This document shows positions 16,966 through 26,329 of a stretch of 64,000 bases of DNA, piece by piece. Source of the stretch: Candidatus Gastranaerophilales bacterium. Its GTDB lineage: Bacteria; Cyanobacteriota; Vampirovibrionia; Gastranaerophilales; Gastranaerophilaceae. The translations under genes were made by a program, and so were the position numbers. How positions within the stretch are numbered: the first letter of the stretch is position 1; every line of letters begins with the position of its first letter. The notes below the pieces were generated by a model that made no database searches, had not been told where the DNA came from, and worked only from the letters and a program-made list of their open reading frames with translations. Where the stretch lies: positions 186,001 through 250,000 of the forward strand of contig CALVAP010000007.1 of assembly GCA_944325625.1 (NCBI GenBank). The letters are read 5' to 3'.

Positions 16966-17640
16966 TTGTTAAGATTTTCAAAACCGCATGATTTAAAAGG
17001 AACATTAATTTGCGTCGAAGGAATTGACGGGTCTGGTAAATCCACTCAGCTTGCAATTCTTCGAGATTGGGTCCAATCAATAGGTCTGGATGTAATTTAT
17101 ACTGAATGGAACTCCTCTGATTTAATATCTCAGACAACAAAACTTGCAAAAAAGAAAAATCTTCTTTCACCACGAACATTTTCTCTCCTTCACGCAGTAG
17201 ATTTTGCTGACAGATTAGAAAAAATAATTATTCCGGCGATGAAAGCAGGGTTTGTTGTTCTTGCCGACAGATACGTTTATACCGCATTCGCCAGAGATGT
17301 AGCAAGGGGTGTTGATCCTCAATGGGTGAGAAATATGTACGGGTTTGCAATTCAACCTGATTTAACTGCATATTTTAGCGTACCTGCCGAAGTTTCACTC
17401 AAGCGTATTTGCTCAAATCGTGCACCCAAATTTTATGAAGCAGGTATGGACCTAAAACTCTCCAATGACCCTTATGAAAGCTATTTAATTTTTCAAAACC
17501 GAGTAAATAAAGAATACAAAAAAATGGTTTCAGAATATAATCTGTTTGAAATCGACGCAGAAGAAAGTATCCATACAAAGCAAATGAAGTTTAGAACAGA
17601 ATTCAAAAAAATACTTGCGAAAAAGGGGATTTCAATCTAA
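16966..17640 (+). CDS. Thymidylate kinase-like protein, copy 1
   Basis: 224 residues related to dTMP kinase. The P-loop GIDGSGKS is at 19-26, and a DRYVYTAFARD segment corresponds to the dTMP kinase DR(Y/F) motif, although the usual downstream SSLAYQ is replaced. The start is a TTG at 16966, chosen because GGGGG lies six bases upstream and no ATG follows nearby. A paralogue starts two bases after its stop. Canonical Tmk phosphorylates dTMP to dTDP; the altered motif and the doubled arrangement make substrate and division of labour uncertain. A related nucleotide or sugar-nucleotide kinase role cannot be excluded. Confidence 0.75.
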   Translation: MLRFSKPHDLKGTLICVEGIDGSGKSTQLAILRDWVQSIGLDVIYTEWNSSDLISQTTKLAKKKNLLSPRTFSLLHAVDFADRLEKIIIPAMKAGFVVLADRYVYTAFARDVARGVDPQWVRNMYGFAIQPDLTAYFSVPAEVSLKRICSNRAPKFYEAGMDLKLSNDPYESYLIFQNRVNKEYKKMVSEYNLFEIDAEESIHTKQMKFRTEFKKILAKKGISI

Positions 17641-17642
17641 AG

Positions 17643-18314
17643 ATGAAAAAATATGAAACAAAACACGGATATGAAGGTTTGTTGATTGTAGTTGAAGGTA
17701 CTGACGGAGCCGGCAAATCAACTCAGATTAACATGCTAAAACGCTGGATTGAAGACCAAAGTTATGGGGCTATGGTGAGTGAATGGAAAACTTCGCGTCT
17801 TATAAGCCAGGTTATAGACGATGCCAAAGAACGTAACCTGTTAAACCCAACCACATTCAGCCTTTTGTATGCTGCTGATTTTGCTGATAGATTGACTAAT
17901 ACCATAATTCCCGCTTTAGAGGCAGGATTTGTTGTTCTTATGGACAGATATAAATATACCGCCTTTGTACGCGATGTTGTAAGAAATCATGATATGGAAT
18001 GGGTTAAAAAACTTTATGAATACGCTCCTGAACCGGATTTAGTATTTTATCTGGACATGCCCGTTGAAATTCTCTTAAAAAGAATTATCGGTACAACCGG
18101 ACTTGACTACTACGAATCCGGAAGAGATATAGGATTAAGTCGTGATTTTTACAAATCTTTCAAACTCTATCAAAGTCAATGTCTTGAAGAATACAACAAA
18201 ATGAAAGACGAATACGGTTTTATAACAATAGATGGAACTCAATCACCTGAAGAAATAAACCAAATAATGAGAGATAAAATTCAAAAAATTTTTGATACCG
18301 GAATATTGTACTAA
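17643..18314 (+). CDS. Thymidylate kinase-like protein, copy 2
   Basis: 223 residues, a clear tandem paralogue of the preceding protein along its whole length. The P-loop is GTDGAGKS at 19-26 and the base-binding segment DRYKYTAFVRD. Both copies also share a SEW/TEW segment near residue 45, an F-LL-A-DFADRL stretch and a C-terminal KMKDEYGF-type end. Both keep the P-loop lysine and the DRY motif, so both may be active; a heterodimer is possible since dTMP kinases are dimers. The two genes are two bases apart and must be co-transcribed. A standard tmk was not found in the window. Confidence 0.78.
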   Translation: MKKYETKHGYEGLLIVVEGTDGAGKSTQINMLKRWIEDQSYGAMVSEWKTSRLISQVIDDAKERNLLNPTTFSLLYAADFADRLTNTIIPALEAGFVVLMDRYKYTAFVRDVVRNHDMEWVKKLYEYAPEPDLVFYLDMPVEILLKRIIGTTGLDYYESGRDIGLSRDFYKSFKLYQSQCLEEYNKMKDEYGFITIDGTQSPEEINQIMRDKIQKIFDTGILY

Positions 18315-18371
18315 ATTGTATCATTAATAAATTAAAAAATCTTTAATTTTTGAAACAAAAGCTGATAAAAA

Positions 18372-18400
18372 TTGACCCTCCCTCCTTTTTGAAGTACCAT
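18372..18400 (+). promoter_or_regulatory. Promoter of metK
   Basis: TTGACC at 18372-18377, a 17-base spacer and TACCAT at 18395-18400. The 56-base leader that follows is too short for a SAM riboswitch, and none was recognised. Confidence 0.5.
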
Positions 18401-18456
18401 GCCATAAGAAAATAATAATAAAATGAGTTTAAAAACAAAATAAAGGGAGAGGCAAT

Positions 18457-19728
18457 ATGGCTTCAAAAAGATTTTTATTTACATCTGAATCAGTAACAGA
18501 AGGACATCCGGACAAAGTTTGTGACCAAATTTCCGATGCAATTCTTGATGAATTTCTAACGAAAGACCCTAAATCTCGTGTTGCTGCAGAAACAACAGTA
18601 ACAACGGGCATGGCACTTGTTTGTGGTGAAATAACATCAGATTGTTACGTTGATATACCTCAAGTTGTGAGAAATACTATCAAAAATATCGGATACGTCG
18701 GTCGTGAGGGTGGCGGATTTGACTATAAAACTTGTGCCGTTTTAACAAGTATAGACGAACAATCTTCAGATATTGCAGGAGGCGTAAATAAAGCATTCGA
18801 AACAAGAGATAATAATGCAAATACATCAACTATGGAAACAGAAAATATCGGAGCAGGGGATCAGGGAATAATGTTTGGGTTTGCTTGCAATGAAACACCC
18901 GAAATGATGCCACTTCCAATAAGCCTTGCGCATCGTTTGGCTTTAAAACTTTCGCAAGTAAGAAAAAATAATATTCTAAACTACCTAAGACCTGACGGAA
19001 AATCTCAAGTTTCTGTTGAATATGTTGATGGTAAACCTTCAAGAATTGATACAATTCTAATTTCAACACAGCACGACCCTGAAATTGACGGAAACCAAGA
19101 TAATAAATACATTCAAGAAAGAATTAAAAAAGATATAATAAAATATGTAATAGAGCCTGTTTTTGAAAATGACATAATAAAACCTGATGAAAGTACAAAA
19201 TATTTAATTAACCCGTCAGGACGCTTTGTGATAGGTGGACCTCAAGGTGATGCAGGATTAACCGGACGAAAAATCATCGTCGATACATATGGAGGATACT
19301 CACGTCATGGTGGTGGCGCTTTTTCAGGCAAAGACCCAACAAAAGTTGACCGCTCTGCCGCTTACGCCGCAAGATATGTTGCTAAAAATATTGTTGCAGC
19401 CGGTTTGGCTGAAAAATGTGAAATTGAAGTTTCATATGCTATTGGTGTTGCAGAACCTGTCTCTATTATGGTAGACACTTTTGGCACAGGTAAGTTTTCT
19501 GACGACTTGATTGAAAAACTTGTTAGCAAAAACTTTGACCTAAGACCGGCATCAATAATTAACCAATTCGATTTAAGAGGACTACCGGCAAAAAATGGCG
19601 GCAAATTCTACCAAAAACTTGCTGCATACGGTCATATGGGTAGACTTGATATCGATGTTCCCTGGGAAAAAACAGATAAAGCTGCTACCCTCAAAGAACA
19701 AGCAGAGAACTGTTGTTGTTCTTGCTAG
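18457..19728 (+). CDS. metK: S-adenosylmethionine synthetase
   Basis: 423 residues. The ATP-binding segments [15 protein letters not shown] (from residue 14), [12 protein letters not shown] and [19 protein letters not shown] are all present. It makes S-adenosylmethionine from methionine and ATP in the cytoplasm. The start follows AAGGGAGAGGCAAT. The C-terminus is longer than usual and ends in the cysteine-rich CCCSC, which is unusual and could be redox-active or metal-binding. A terminator follows directly, so the gene is monocistronic. Confidence 0.97.
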   Translation: MASKRFLFTSESVTEGHPDKVCDQISDAILDEFLTKDPKSRVAAETTVTTGMALVCGEITSDCYVDIPQVVRNTIKNIGYVGREGGGFDYKTCAVLTSIDEQSSDIAGGVNKAFETRDNNANTSTMETENIGAGDQGIMFGFACNETPEMMPLPISLAHRLALKLSQVRKNNILNYLRPDGKSQVSVEYVDGKPSRIDTILISTQHDPEIDGNQDNKYIQERIKKDIIKYVIEPVFENDIIKPDESTKYLINPSGRFVIGGPQGDAGLTGRKIIVDTYGGYSRHGGGAFSGKDPTKVDRSAAYAARYVAKNIVAAGLAEKCEIEVSYAIGVAEPVSIMVDTFGTGKFSDDLIEKLVSKNFDLRPASIINQFDLRGLPAKNGGKFYQKLAAYGHMGRLDIDVPWEKTDKAATLKEQAENCCCSC

Positions 19729-19744
19729 TCCAAGTAAGATTTTA

Positions 19745-19775
19745 AGGCCTCTCTTAGTCAAGAGAGGTCTTTTTG
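19745..19775 (+). terminator. Intrinsic terminator after metK
   Basis: CCTCTCTT (19748-19755) and AAGAGAGG (19760-19767) form the core stem with loop AGTC; the stem extends by three more pairs including a G-U, followed by CTTTTTG. Confidence 0.88.
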
Positions 19776-19798
19776 TGCGTTCTTTTAAAATTTTCTGT

Positions 19799-19804
19799 TA
19801 TAAT
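19799..19804 (+). promoter_or_regulatory. -10 element of a probable leaderless promoter (family 9 glycosyltransferase)
   Basis: TATAAT at 19799-19804, six bases (TGTTAT), then ATG at 19811, with no Shine-Dalgarno. It lies just after the metK terminator, which confirms that a new transcript starts here. Confidence 0.6.
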
Positions 19805-19810
19805 TGTTAT

Positions 19811-20800
19811 ATGAAAGAGATTAAAAAGGCATTGTTTATAAACTTCGGCGGAATTGGTGATGAAATACTTTTCTTACCAACACTTGAAAGTTTTAAAAAC
19901 AAATTTCCTAACTGCCATATAACCCTTGCGCTGGAACCAAGAAGTAAATCTATTAAAGACCTAAGTCCTATTATAGATGAAATTTTGGCTATAGACATCA
20001 AAAGCTCAAAAAAGTACTTTCAGCTTTTGAAATTGATTTTTGAAGCAAGAAAAGGAAAGTTTGATATTATAATTTCTTCCGGTGGAAATAAATTCATTGC
20101 CATTTTATTATTTTTAACAGGTATAAATCTTCGCTATGGCTTTAATACCGGAAGATTAAGCCAAGTTCTTTTAACAAAAGCTGTCCCCCTAATAAAAAAT
20201 CGTTATGCAGCAAAAATGTATCATGAGCTCGTAAAACCAATTACCTTGGATGAAGCCCAAAACCCTTCCATTAGGGTACCTGAAAGTATAAAAGAACATA
20301 ATTCTATTGTTATTCACCCGGGTGTTAGCAAAATGAGCGTTTCCAAAAATATGGTAAAAACATATTCACCTCAAAAATGGGTTGAACTCATTTTAAAATT
20401 ATTAGAAAAAGGGAAAAAAATATATCTTGCAGGCGGGCCTGATGATAAAGATTATATAGAAGCAATTTGTTCTCAAATAAAAGAGAATACACCTAACTTC
20501 ATAAATTATTACGGTAAAACAAAAAATATCATGGATTTGGCACAACTTATTGCATCAAAAGAGGTTCTTATCTGTTGTGATTCTGCACCCATGCATATCG
20601 GAATTGCCGTAAATACTAAAGTGCTTGCTATTTTTGGTCCAACTGATGAAAATAAGCTTATTCCAGAAAACGAAAACATAATAGCTATCACAAATAATAA
20701 TTGTACTTGTCGACCGTGTCTTTGGGATAAAAGAACGTCCACTTGTGAAAAACTTGGTTGTTTAGATATTAATACAGAAGAATTTTTAAGATATTTGTAA
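19811..20800 (+). CDS. Glycosyltransferase family 9 (heptosyltransferase-like)
   Basis: 329 residues with the GT9 layout: N-terminal NFGGIGDEILFLPTL loop (11-25), a central segment with VIHPGVS, and a C-terminal nucleotide-sugar domain with CCDSAPMHIGIA and FGPTDENK. In Gram-negative bacteria these cytosolic, membrane-associated enzymes add heptose or other sugars to lipopolysaccharide or other glycans. The extra cysteines in CTCRPC near the C-terminus match a feature of many GT9 members. The ATG at 19811 is preceded by TATAAT with a six-base gap, so the mRNA is probably leaderless. Sugar specificity cannot be told. Confidence 0.85.
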   Translation: MKEIKKALFINFGGIGDEILFLPTLESFKNKFPNCHITLALEPRSKSIKDLSPIIDEILAIDIKSSKKYFQLLKLIFEARKGKFDIIISSGGNKFIAILLFLTGINLRYGFNTGRLSQVLLTKAVPLIKNRYAAKMYHELVKPITLDEAQNPSIRVPESIKEHNSIVIHPGVSKMSVSKNMVKTYSPQKWVELILKLLEKGKKIYLAGGPDDKDYIEAICSQIKENTPNFINYYGKTKNIMDLAQLIASKEVLICCDSAPMHIGIAVNTKVLAIFGPTDENKLIPENENIIAITNNNCTCRPCLWDKRTSTCEKLGCLDINTEEFLRYL

Positions 20801-20886
20801 CAAATATTTAATATTATATAAATAATATATCAATTTTATATACTCATAGTTCTTTATATACATGTAGAGAGCTAAAGAGAATTATC

Positions 20887-22614
20887 ATGGGTATATTCGT
20901 AGACGCAATAAACAAAGGTAACGTAAACTACGGTATGGGTGAGCAAATCATCGATACTACCTATGATTTAGGTGATGGGAATCATAAAATAACAATAAAT
21001 AGCTCAAATACGAACATCAAAACCGGAACCGGAAATAATATAATTACTCACTATGGAAGTAATGCAACAATAACAACAGGAGATGGAAAACAAACAATCA
21101 CATCTATAGGTGATAATAAAACAATAACAACCGGAAATGGTGATGATGATGTTGTTTTTATTGGAGATAATTGCAATTTAGATACGGGATCCGGCAATGA
21201 TAGCGTAGTATTTTGGGGTGACAACTGTGATATTAAAACAGGAGAGGGTGATGATGATGTAACAACATTTGACCAATTATACACCCAAGGAAAATACGCT
21301 TCATACGCTGATGTATTTATTGACAAATTACCAACAGGAACTTGGGAAAACTGGACAAAAGTATCTAGTAACCTGATAGATTATAAATGCGATAAATCCT
21401 TCTTTAAAAAGAAACAAACATGGGTTTATGAAGAACATTATGACGTTGAAACAATATTCTCAAGGTATATTAATGGTGTAAAAAATACCAATATAGATTT
21501 AGGCAACGGAAACAACAAAGCTAATGTTACACTGGATTCGAGCTCAAAGATAGGCGGCTCAGGAACAAATGAAATAACAAAGAATCAAAAGTGGCAATTA
21601 GATGAGTCTTTAGGTCATCGTGATGAAACAAAATTGAGATATGAGGTAAAGAAAAATACACGTTGGGGTAACATAGCTTTAGTAGCAGGTGCTGTTGCAG
21701 CAGTGGCAGCTTGTGCAGCATTTGCCCCAAGCATAGGTGCAGCCCTTTCTGGAACAAGCGCAGCGGGAACAGCAGGCGCAACAGGAACGGCAGGTGCAGC
21801 AGCTGCAGGAAGCACAGCCGCTGCCACAGGAGCTGCTACAGGAACTGCCGCAGCAACCACTACAGCTGCTGCTACTGGTGCTGCTACTGCTGCTACAACA
21901 ACTACAGCTGCTGCTACAAGTGCTGCTGCCGCTGCAACGACTACTGCCGCCGCGGCCACAGGAACAGCTGCCGCTACTACCGGAGGATTTTTATCCGGCA
22001 TCGGCTCTGCATTAAGTTCTGCCTATGGTGCTGTATCCGGAGTCGTTTCAGGTATAGGTTCAACAATATCAAGTGCTGCTACCGCAGGTCTTACAAGCTT
22101 GGGTATGTCAGCAAGCGCAGCTGCCACAACTGTATCTACCATAGGAACAGCTATACAAGCATACTCCGCAATTAATGCCGGCATTAATATTGCAACTGGC
22201 GAAGGCTCTATTGGCGATTATGTTTCCTTGATTGCCGGCGGATATGGTGCATTTAGCGGAGCAAGCGAACTTGCTCAAACTGCGGGGTGGATAAGTAAAA
22301 CCGCGGATACTGCCAGTGCAACATCCGGTTTCTGGAGTCAAGCAGGTGATTTTGTTGCTGCTTTCTCCGGTGAGGCAAGTGCTGCCGCTTCTACTGCAGG
22401 TCAAATCGGTAATGCTGTTGGTGCAATCGCTTCTGGCGCCGCCACTATAGATAGTGCCGTAAATATTATCGAAGGCGATGGTTCAATTGGTGATTGGCTT
22501 TCCGTCTTGACAAATGGTTCAAGAGCATTTAGTAACGGAGATATTCTTGTTAACGGAGCGCCAACTTTGAAATCTACTGACAAAGTTGCTAAAACAACCA
22601 CTAAAAAATCATAG
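20887..22614 (+). CDS. RTX-like repeat protein with Ala/Thr/Gly-rich hydrophobic domain
   Basis: 575 residues in three parts. Residues about 30-135 hold repeats such as TGNGDDDVV, TGSGNDSVV and TGEGDDDVT, the G-x-G-x-D pattern of calcium-binding RTX beta rolls; unusually they are at the N-terminus. Residues about 140-255 form a mixed region rich in Trp, Tyr and Lys. From about 262 on come hydrophobic stretches, including a block (288-368) made almost only of Ala, Thr and Gly, then Ala/Ser/Gly-rich repeats with GEGSIGDYVSLI and GDGSIGDWLSVL as a duplicated pair. There is no signal peptide. RTX proteins usually leave by type I secretion, but no transporter is nearby. A secreted adhesin, toxin or pore-former are options; none is proven. 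Its 3' end overlaps murE by six bases. Confidence 0.7.
   Translation: MGIFVDAINKGNVNYGMGEQIIDTTYDLGDGNHKITINSSNTNIKTGTGNNIITHYGSNATITTGDGKQTITSIGDNKTITTGNGDDDVVFIGDNCNLDTGSGNDSVVFWGDNCDIKTGEGDDDVTTFDQLYTQGKYASYADVFIDKLPTGTWENWTKVSSNLIDYKCDKSFFKKKQTWVYEEHYDVETIFSRYINGVKNTNIDLGNGNNKANVTLDSSSKIGGSGTNEITKNQKWQLDESLGHRDETKLRYEVKKNTRWGNIALVAGAVAAVAACAAFAPSIGAALSGTSAAGTAGATGTAGAAAAGSTAAATGAATGTAAATTTAAATGAATAATTTTAAATSAAAAATTTAAAATGTAAATTGGFLSGIGSALSSAYGAVSGVVSGIGSTISSAATAGLTSLGMSASAAATTVSTIGTAIQAYSAINAGINIATGEGSIGDYVSLIAGGYGAFSGASELAQTAGWISKTADTASATSGFWSQAGDFVAAFSGEASAAASTAGQIGNAVGAIASGAATIDSAVNIIEGDGSIGDWLSVLTNGSRAFSNGDILVNGAPTLKSTDKVAKTTTKKS
21750..21990 (+). repeat. Low-complexity Ala/Thr/Gly codon block
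   Basis: About 80 codons of GCT/GCA/GCC, ACA/ACT and GGA/GGC with local composition far more GC-rich than the surroundings. Codon choice varies, so this is not a simple trinucleotide expansion. An apparent open frame on the opposite strand is a by-product. Confidence 0.8.
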
Positions 22615-24081
22615 AAACAAGTTCCGAACTTCTTCTCTATCATCAAAATGAATTGTTCTGTCTTTTAGTATCTGGTAATCTTCATGTCCTTTGCCTGCAA
22701 CAAGAACTACATCTTTTTCTTTGGCAATTTTTTTAATCATTGAAATAGCAATACCACGATCCGCTTCAACAAATATCCTTTGCGGATTTATTGATTGAAT
22801 TCCTGTTAATATATCAGATATAATTTGTTGCGGATCTTCGCTACGTGGATTATCAGAAGTTACAATAATCTTATCGGAAAGTTTATCTGCAATAGCCCCC
22901 ATTTTCGGTCGCTTTGTTGCATCTCTATCCCCTCCACAACCAAAAATACAGATAAGGTTACCATCTTGGGGTGTAATTTCTCTAGCTGTTTTTAAAACGT
23001 TCTCCAATCCATCCGGAGTATGAGCATAATCAACTATAACCATAGGATGATTATTAACTATTTCAAATCTTCCTGCAACACCCGCCGTTTGTTCAAGAAC
23101 TTTTATTGATGTGTTTAAGTCTAAATTTGATAATATTGAAGCGCTTAACGCTGCCAGCGCATTATAAACACTAAAAAGTCCATTCATTTTGAGTTTTATA
23201 TGTCTTTTCTCTTCCATATATTCAAAATCAAAACTTACTCCCAACGTTGAAAATTCTATATTCGAAGCCATTACATCTGCTTTGTTTTTTATTCCATAAC
23301 TTAAAACTCTCACTCCTGAGGGAATTACAGCTTCAAATCGAGAAGAATATTCATCATCTGCATTTATCACAGCAAAAGACCCTTGGACAAGGTTTTTAAA
23401 CAGTAATGCCTTTGCTTCAAAATAGTTATCCATTGTAATATGATAATCTAAATGATCCTGAGTAAGGTTTGTCAAAATAGCCCCATTGAAAAAACAATTA
23501 CCAGTACGATTTTGTTCTAAAGCATGCGAGCTCACTTCCATTACTGTATTAGGTATTTGTGCATCAGCAATCTTTTTTAAAGTTGCTTGTAATTCCGGAG
23601 CTTGAGGTGTTGTATGTTTTGCATCATGATATGTATCATTACAAGACAGTTTGTAACCAAGAGTACCTATCAACGCGCATTTTTCTTCATTCGCCTCAAA
23701 AATCTTTTGTAACAAATGAGTGACTGTCGTTTTCCCATTTGTACCTGTAACACCTATAAGATTAATCTTTTTGGTCGGATAATCATAAAAAAGTGCAGAT
23801 AAATCTGCAATCTTTTGCCTGGTAGACTCTACTATAATCTGTGGCATGTCAACATCCAACTCTCTTTCACACAATAAAGCAACCGCACCTCTTTCTTTTG
23901 CCATTTTTGCCCAATTATGCCCATCTGAGTATTCTCCTCTCAAACATATAAAAATATCACCGGCTTTTGTTTTTTGTGAATTATATGAAATACCCTTAAT
24001 ATCTATTTTTTTGGCATAATTTTTTACTTCTTTTGGATTTATAGTTTTGATTATCTTTTCTAATTCCATATTTACCTTCAT
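22609..24081 (-). CDS. murE: UDP-MurNAc-tripeptide synthetase MurE, meso-diaminopimelate type
   Basis: 490 residues. Mur ligase ATP loop GTNGKTT at 112-118, the TTPQAPELQATL and MEVSSHAL segments, and DYAHTPDGLE in the C-terminal half. DNPR at 410-413 is the motif that selects meso-diaminopimelate rather than lysine. The enzyme adds the third residue of the peptidoglycan stem peptide in the cytoplasm. The start at 24081 has an AGGA ribosome-binding site; a second ATG four codons later is also possible. It follows ftsI by six bases in the rsmH-ftsL-ftsI-murE cluster. The last bases overlap the convergent RTX-like gene. Confidence 0.96.
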   Translation of the reverse strand: MKVNMELEKIIKTINPKEVKNYAKKIDIKGISYNSQKTKAGDIFICLRGEYSDGHNWAKMAKERGAVALLCERELDVDMPQIIVESTRQKIADLSALFYDYPTKKINLIGVTGTNGKTTVTHLLQKIFEANEEKCALIGTLGYKLSCNDTYHDAKHTTPQAPELQATLKKIADAQIPNTVMEVSSHALEQNRTGNCFFNGAILTNLTQDHLDYHITMDNYFEAKALLFKNLVQGSFAVINADDEYSSRFEAVIPSGVRVLSYGIKNKADVMASNIEFSTLGVSFDFEYMEEKRHIKLKMNGLFSVYNALAALSASILSNLDLNTSIKVLEQTAGVAGRFEIVNNHPMVIVDYAHTPDGLENVLKTAREITPQDGNLICIFGCGGDRDATKRPKMGAIADKLSDKIIVTSDNPRSEDPQQIISDILTGIQSINPQRIFVEADRGIAISMIKKIAKEKDVVLVAGKGHEDYQILKDRTIHFDDREEVRNLFL

Positions 24082-24087
24082 ACTTTC

Positions 24088-25839
24088 CTAATCTGAGTAA
24101 GTCGTTTTAATAACATTATCTTTTGGGTTGACCTTATCCGGCGGAATATTTAAAATTCTTGCAGACTGAAGAGCCACTTCCCTAAAAATCGGAGCTGCAA
24201 CTGTGCTACCCCAAATCGCTTCCCCTTGCGGAGAATCAACTACAACATATATTATAATCTGCGGATTTGTTGCCGGTAAATAACCAACAATTGACGTGTA
24301 CATCTTGTTGGTATATCCGCTACCATTTTCTTTGGGTTTTAAAGACGTTCCTGTTTTTGCTGCAACAGTATAATTATCCAGTTTTGCTGGGGATTTGCCG
24401 TTTTCTATTGCTTGGGATAACAATCTAGTCATTCTTTGTGCCGTTTGATAACTCACAACTTGTTCTTTTTTAATTTTCTTTTCTGCTTCTTCCGGTGAAT
24501 ATTTTATGACGTGCGGTGTAACCTTAACCCCACCATTCGCCAAAGCTGAAACTGCAGATATCATTTGAATTGCCGTCACCGATGCTCCATATCCAAAACC
24601 CATCGAGGCATGTTCGGACACGCCCCAGTTTTTTGGCGTCGGCAGTAGCCCTCTGGACTCTCCAGGTAAATCTATTCCAGTTTTTACACCTATTCCGAAT
24701 TTTTTCAACATTCCATAAAATTCATGCGACGTCATCATTTGCGCTATTCTTACAGACCCTATGTTACTGGAATGTTCAAATAAATATACTAAATTAATCA
24801 ATCCGGGATGAGGTTTTACACTATAATCATAGTTTTTTATTTCATGCCCGCCTATTCTTTCTTTTCCTGTATCATTAATTTTTGTATATTCATTTATTTT
24901 TCCAAGTTCAAGTGCAGATGCAACCGTTAATACTTTAAACGTAGAACCCGGTGGATAAACATCTGTTAATGACCAGTTTTTTATCTGTTGTGCTGTTGCC
25001 TTTTTATATTCATTCGGATTGTATGTCGGATAAACAGAATATCCCAATATTTCACCGGTTTTAGGGTTCATAACAATTATAGCACCTCTCGGTGCTTTTT
25101 TTGTTTGTACCATTTTGGTCAATTCTTCTTCGCAGACATGCTGTATTGCAGTATCTATAGTTAATTTTACAGTCTTACCATGTAATGGTGTTGTTGTTAG
25201 TTCTGGATTTGTAGAAAGATTATAGATAATATCGCCATCAGGCGTTTTCTCAAAGTTTATCGCTTTTCCGACATCTTCAAGCTCCTTTTTTGCGGTAAAT
25301 TCTACTCCTCCCGCAACATCCGCATCCATATTGTAATAACCTAACACATGTGCAGCTAGTGTTCCTTGCGGATATATTCTCTCCGCTTTCCTATCAATAC
25401 TAATCTCTCTTAGACCTTGTTTTCTAATTTTTTCCGCTGTTTTTCTATCTATATCTTTTTTTAATGCAATAATTGTATAATTTTTTGAAAGAGTAGTTTT
25501 CAATTCTTCATAAGGAATATTTAAAATCGGAGAAAGAATTTCTGCCAATTCGGAAGGTGTATGGTCATAGTCCTTGGGATGGGCCCAAACATCATATACA
25601 ACTTTATCAGAGGCAAGCTTTATTCCGTTTACATCAACTATTGTCCCCCTCATTACAGCACCGCTTGCGCTTCTTTGTCTTTTAGCTTTCTGTCTATAGT
25701 GCTTTAAATCAACTATCTGCACCATAAATAAATGGATTATAAGTCCTATAAAAAATACTATAGCAAAAATTTGCCATATTCTTAGCCTGTCATCAAAAAG
25801 CTTAAAACGCTCCAACAATTCTTTATTTTTTTGTTGCAT
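24088..25839 (-). CDS. ftsI: Division-type penicillin-binding protein (FtsI/PBP2 class)
   Basis: 583-residue class B PBP. An N-terminal membrane anchor at about 23-42 is followed by a dimerisation region and a transpeptidase domain with S299-T-F-K302 (nucleophile), S357-S-N359 and K495-T-G497. No PASTA domain was seen at the C-terminus. It crosslinks septal peptidoglycan outside the cytoplasmic membrane. Position between an FtsL-like gene and murE is the standard division (dcw) order, which favours FtsI over the elongation PBP2. Confidence 0.94.
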   Translation of the reverse strand: MQQKNKELLERFKLFDDRLRIWQIFAIVFFIGLIIHLFMVQIVDLKHYRQKAKRQRSASGAVMRGTIVDVNGIKLASDKVVYDVWAHPKDYDHTPSELAEILSPILNIPYEELKTTLSKNYTIIALKKDIDRKTAEKIRKQGLREISIDRKAERIYPQGTLAAHVLGYYNMDADVAGGVEFTAKKELEDVGKAINFEKTPDGDIIYNLSTNPELTTTPLHGKTVKLTIDTAIQHVCEEELTKMVQTKKAPRGAIIVMNPKTGEILGYSVYPTYNPNEYKKATAQQIKNWSLTDVYPPGSTFKVLTVASALELGKINEYTKINDTGKERIGGHEIKNYDYSVKPHPGLINLVYLFEHSSNIGSVRIAQMMTSHEFYGMLKKFGIGVKTGIDLPGESRGLLPTPKNWGVSEHASMGFGYGASVTAIQMISAVSALANGGVKVTPHVIKYSPEEAEKKIKKEQVVSYQTAQRMTRLLSQAIENGKSPAKLDNYTVAAKTGTSLKPKENGSGYTNKMYTSIVGYLPATNPQIIIYVVVDSPQGEAIWGSTVAAPIFREVALQSARILNIPPDKVNPKDNVIKTTYSD

Positions 25840-25858
25840 ATCCCTGTTTCCGTCAAGA

Positions 25859-26329
25859 CTAGTAGCCTAATGACCACTTGAAAGATTGTTTTTCATTCAC
25901 CAAATCAACTGCCAAATTACTCGTCTGGGAATTAGATTCCTGAACCTCAATAACATCTTTTGCCTTATGCAGAAGGTTTTTACTTTTCATTGTTTTATCA
26001 ACATTATAGTATGATTTTAAATTATCAAGTTTGTTTTGAAGTTCTGCATTTTCATCGTTGAGCGCTATTGTCTCTTTTCTGAGCTTATTAAGCGTCATCT
26101 CATTTGCCGTCACAAAATAGTAACTAATCAACGAGAATAGTACAAAAAATCCTAATATTGAACATAAACTTTTATTTACTTTAGAAATGGCCATTTCCTC
26201 ATATGTCTTATATTGTGGAAAGTACCCTTTTATTATAGGACTGGTTTTAAATTTCCAGTATTCTCTATTTATATGATTTTTTTCTGTTTTATGTTTATCA
26301 GGTTTATTTAAAATCGGCAAATTATTCAA
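25859..26329 (-). CDS. FtsL-like division protein
   Basis: 156 residues: a basic cytoplasmic N-terminus, one membrane segment at about 55-73 (SILGFFVLFSLISYYFV), then a coiled-coil segment with leucine heptads (LNKLRKETIALNDENAELQNKLDNL). This is the bitopic layout of FtsL or DivIC. Sequence similarity is weak, as usual for this family, so the call rests on layout and place between rsmH and ftsI. The start is a TTG at 26329 preceded by GGGGG and a run of A; the next ATG would remove part of the N-terminus but keep the membrane segment. The 135 bases before it show no clear promoter. Confidence 0.72.
   Translation of the reverse strand: MNNLPILNKPDKHKTEKNHINREYWKFKTSPIIKGYFPQYKTYEEMAISKVNKSLCSILGFFVLFSLISYYFVTANEMTLNKLRKETIALNDENAELQNKLDNLKSYYNVDKTMKSKNLLHKAKDVIEVQESNSQTSNLAVDLVNEKQSFKWSLGY

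Noticed and set aside
18315-18456. SAM riboswitch before metK
   Set aside because: A promoter lies at 18372-18400, leaving only about 50 bases of leader, with no conserved stems seen.
21615-22001. Minus-strand frame coding almost only Ala and Val, and plus-strand out-of-frame Gln/Leu and Cys/Arg frames
   Set aside because: These are by-products of the Ala/Thr/Gly codon block of the RTX-like gene.
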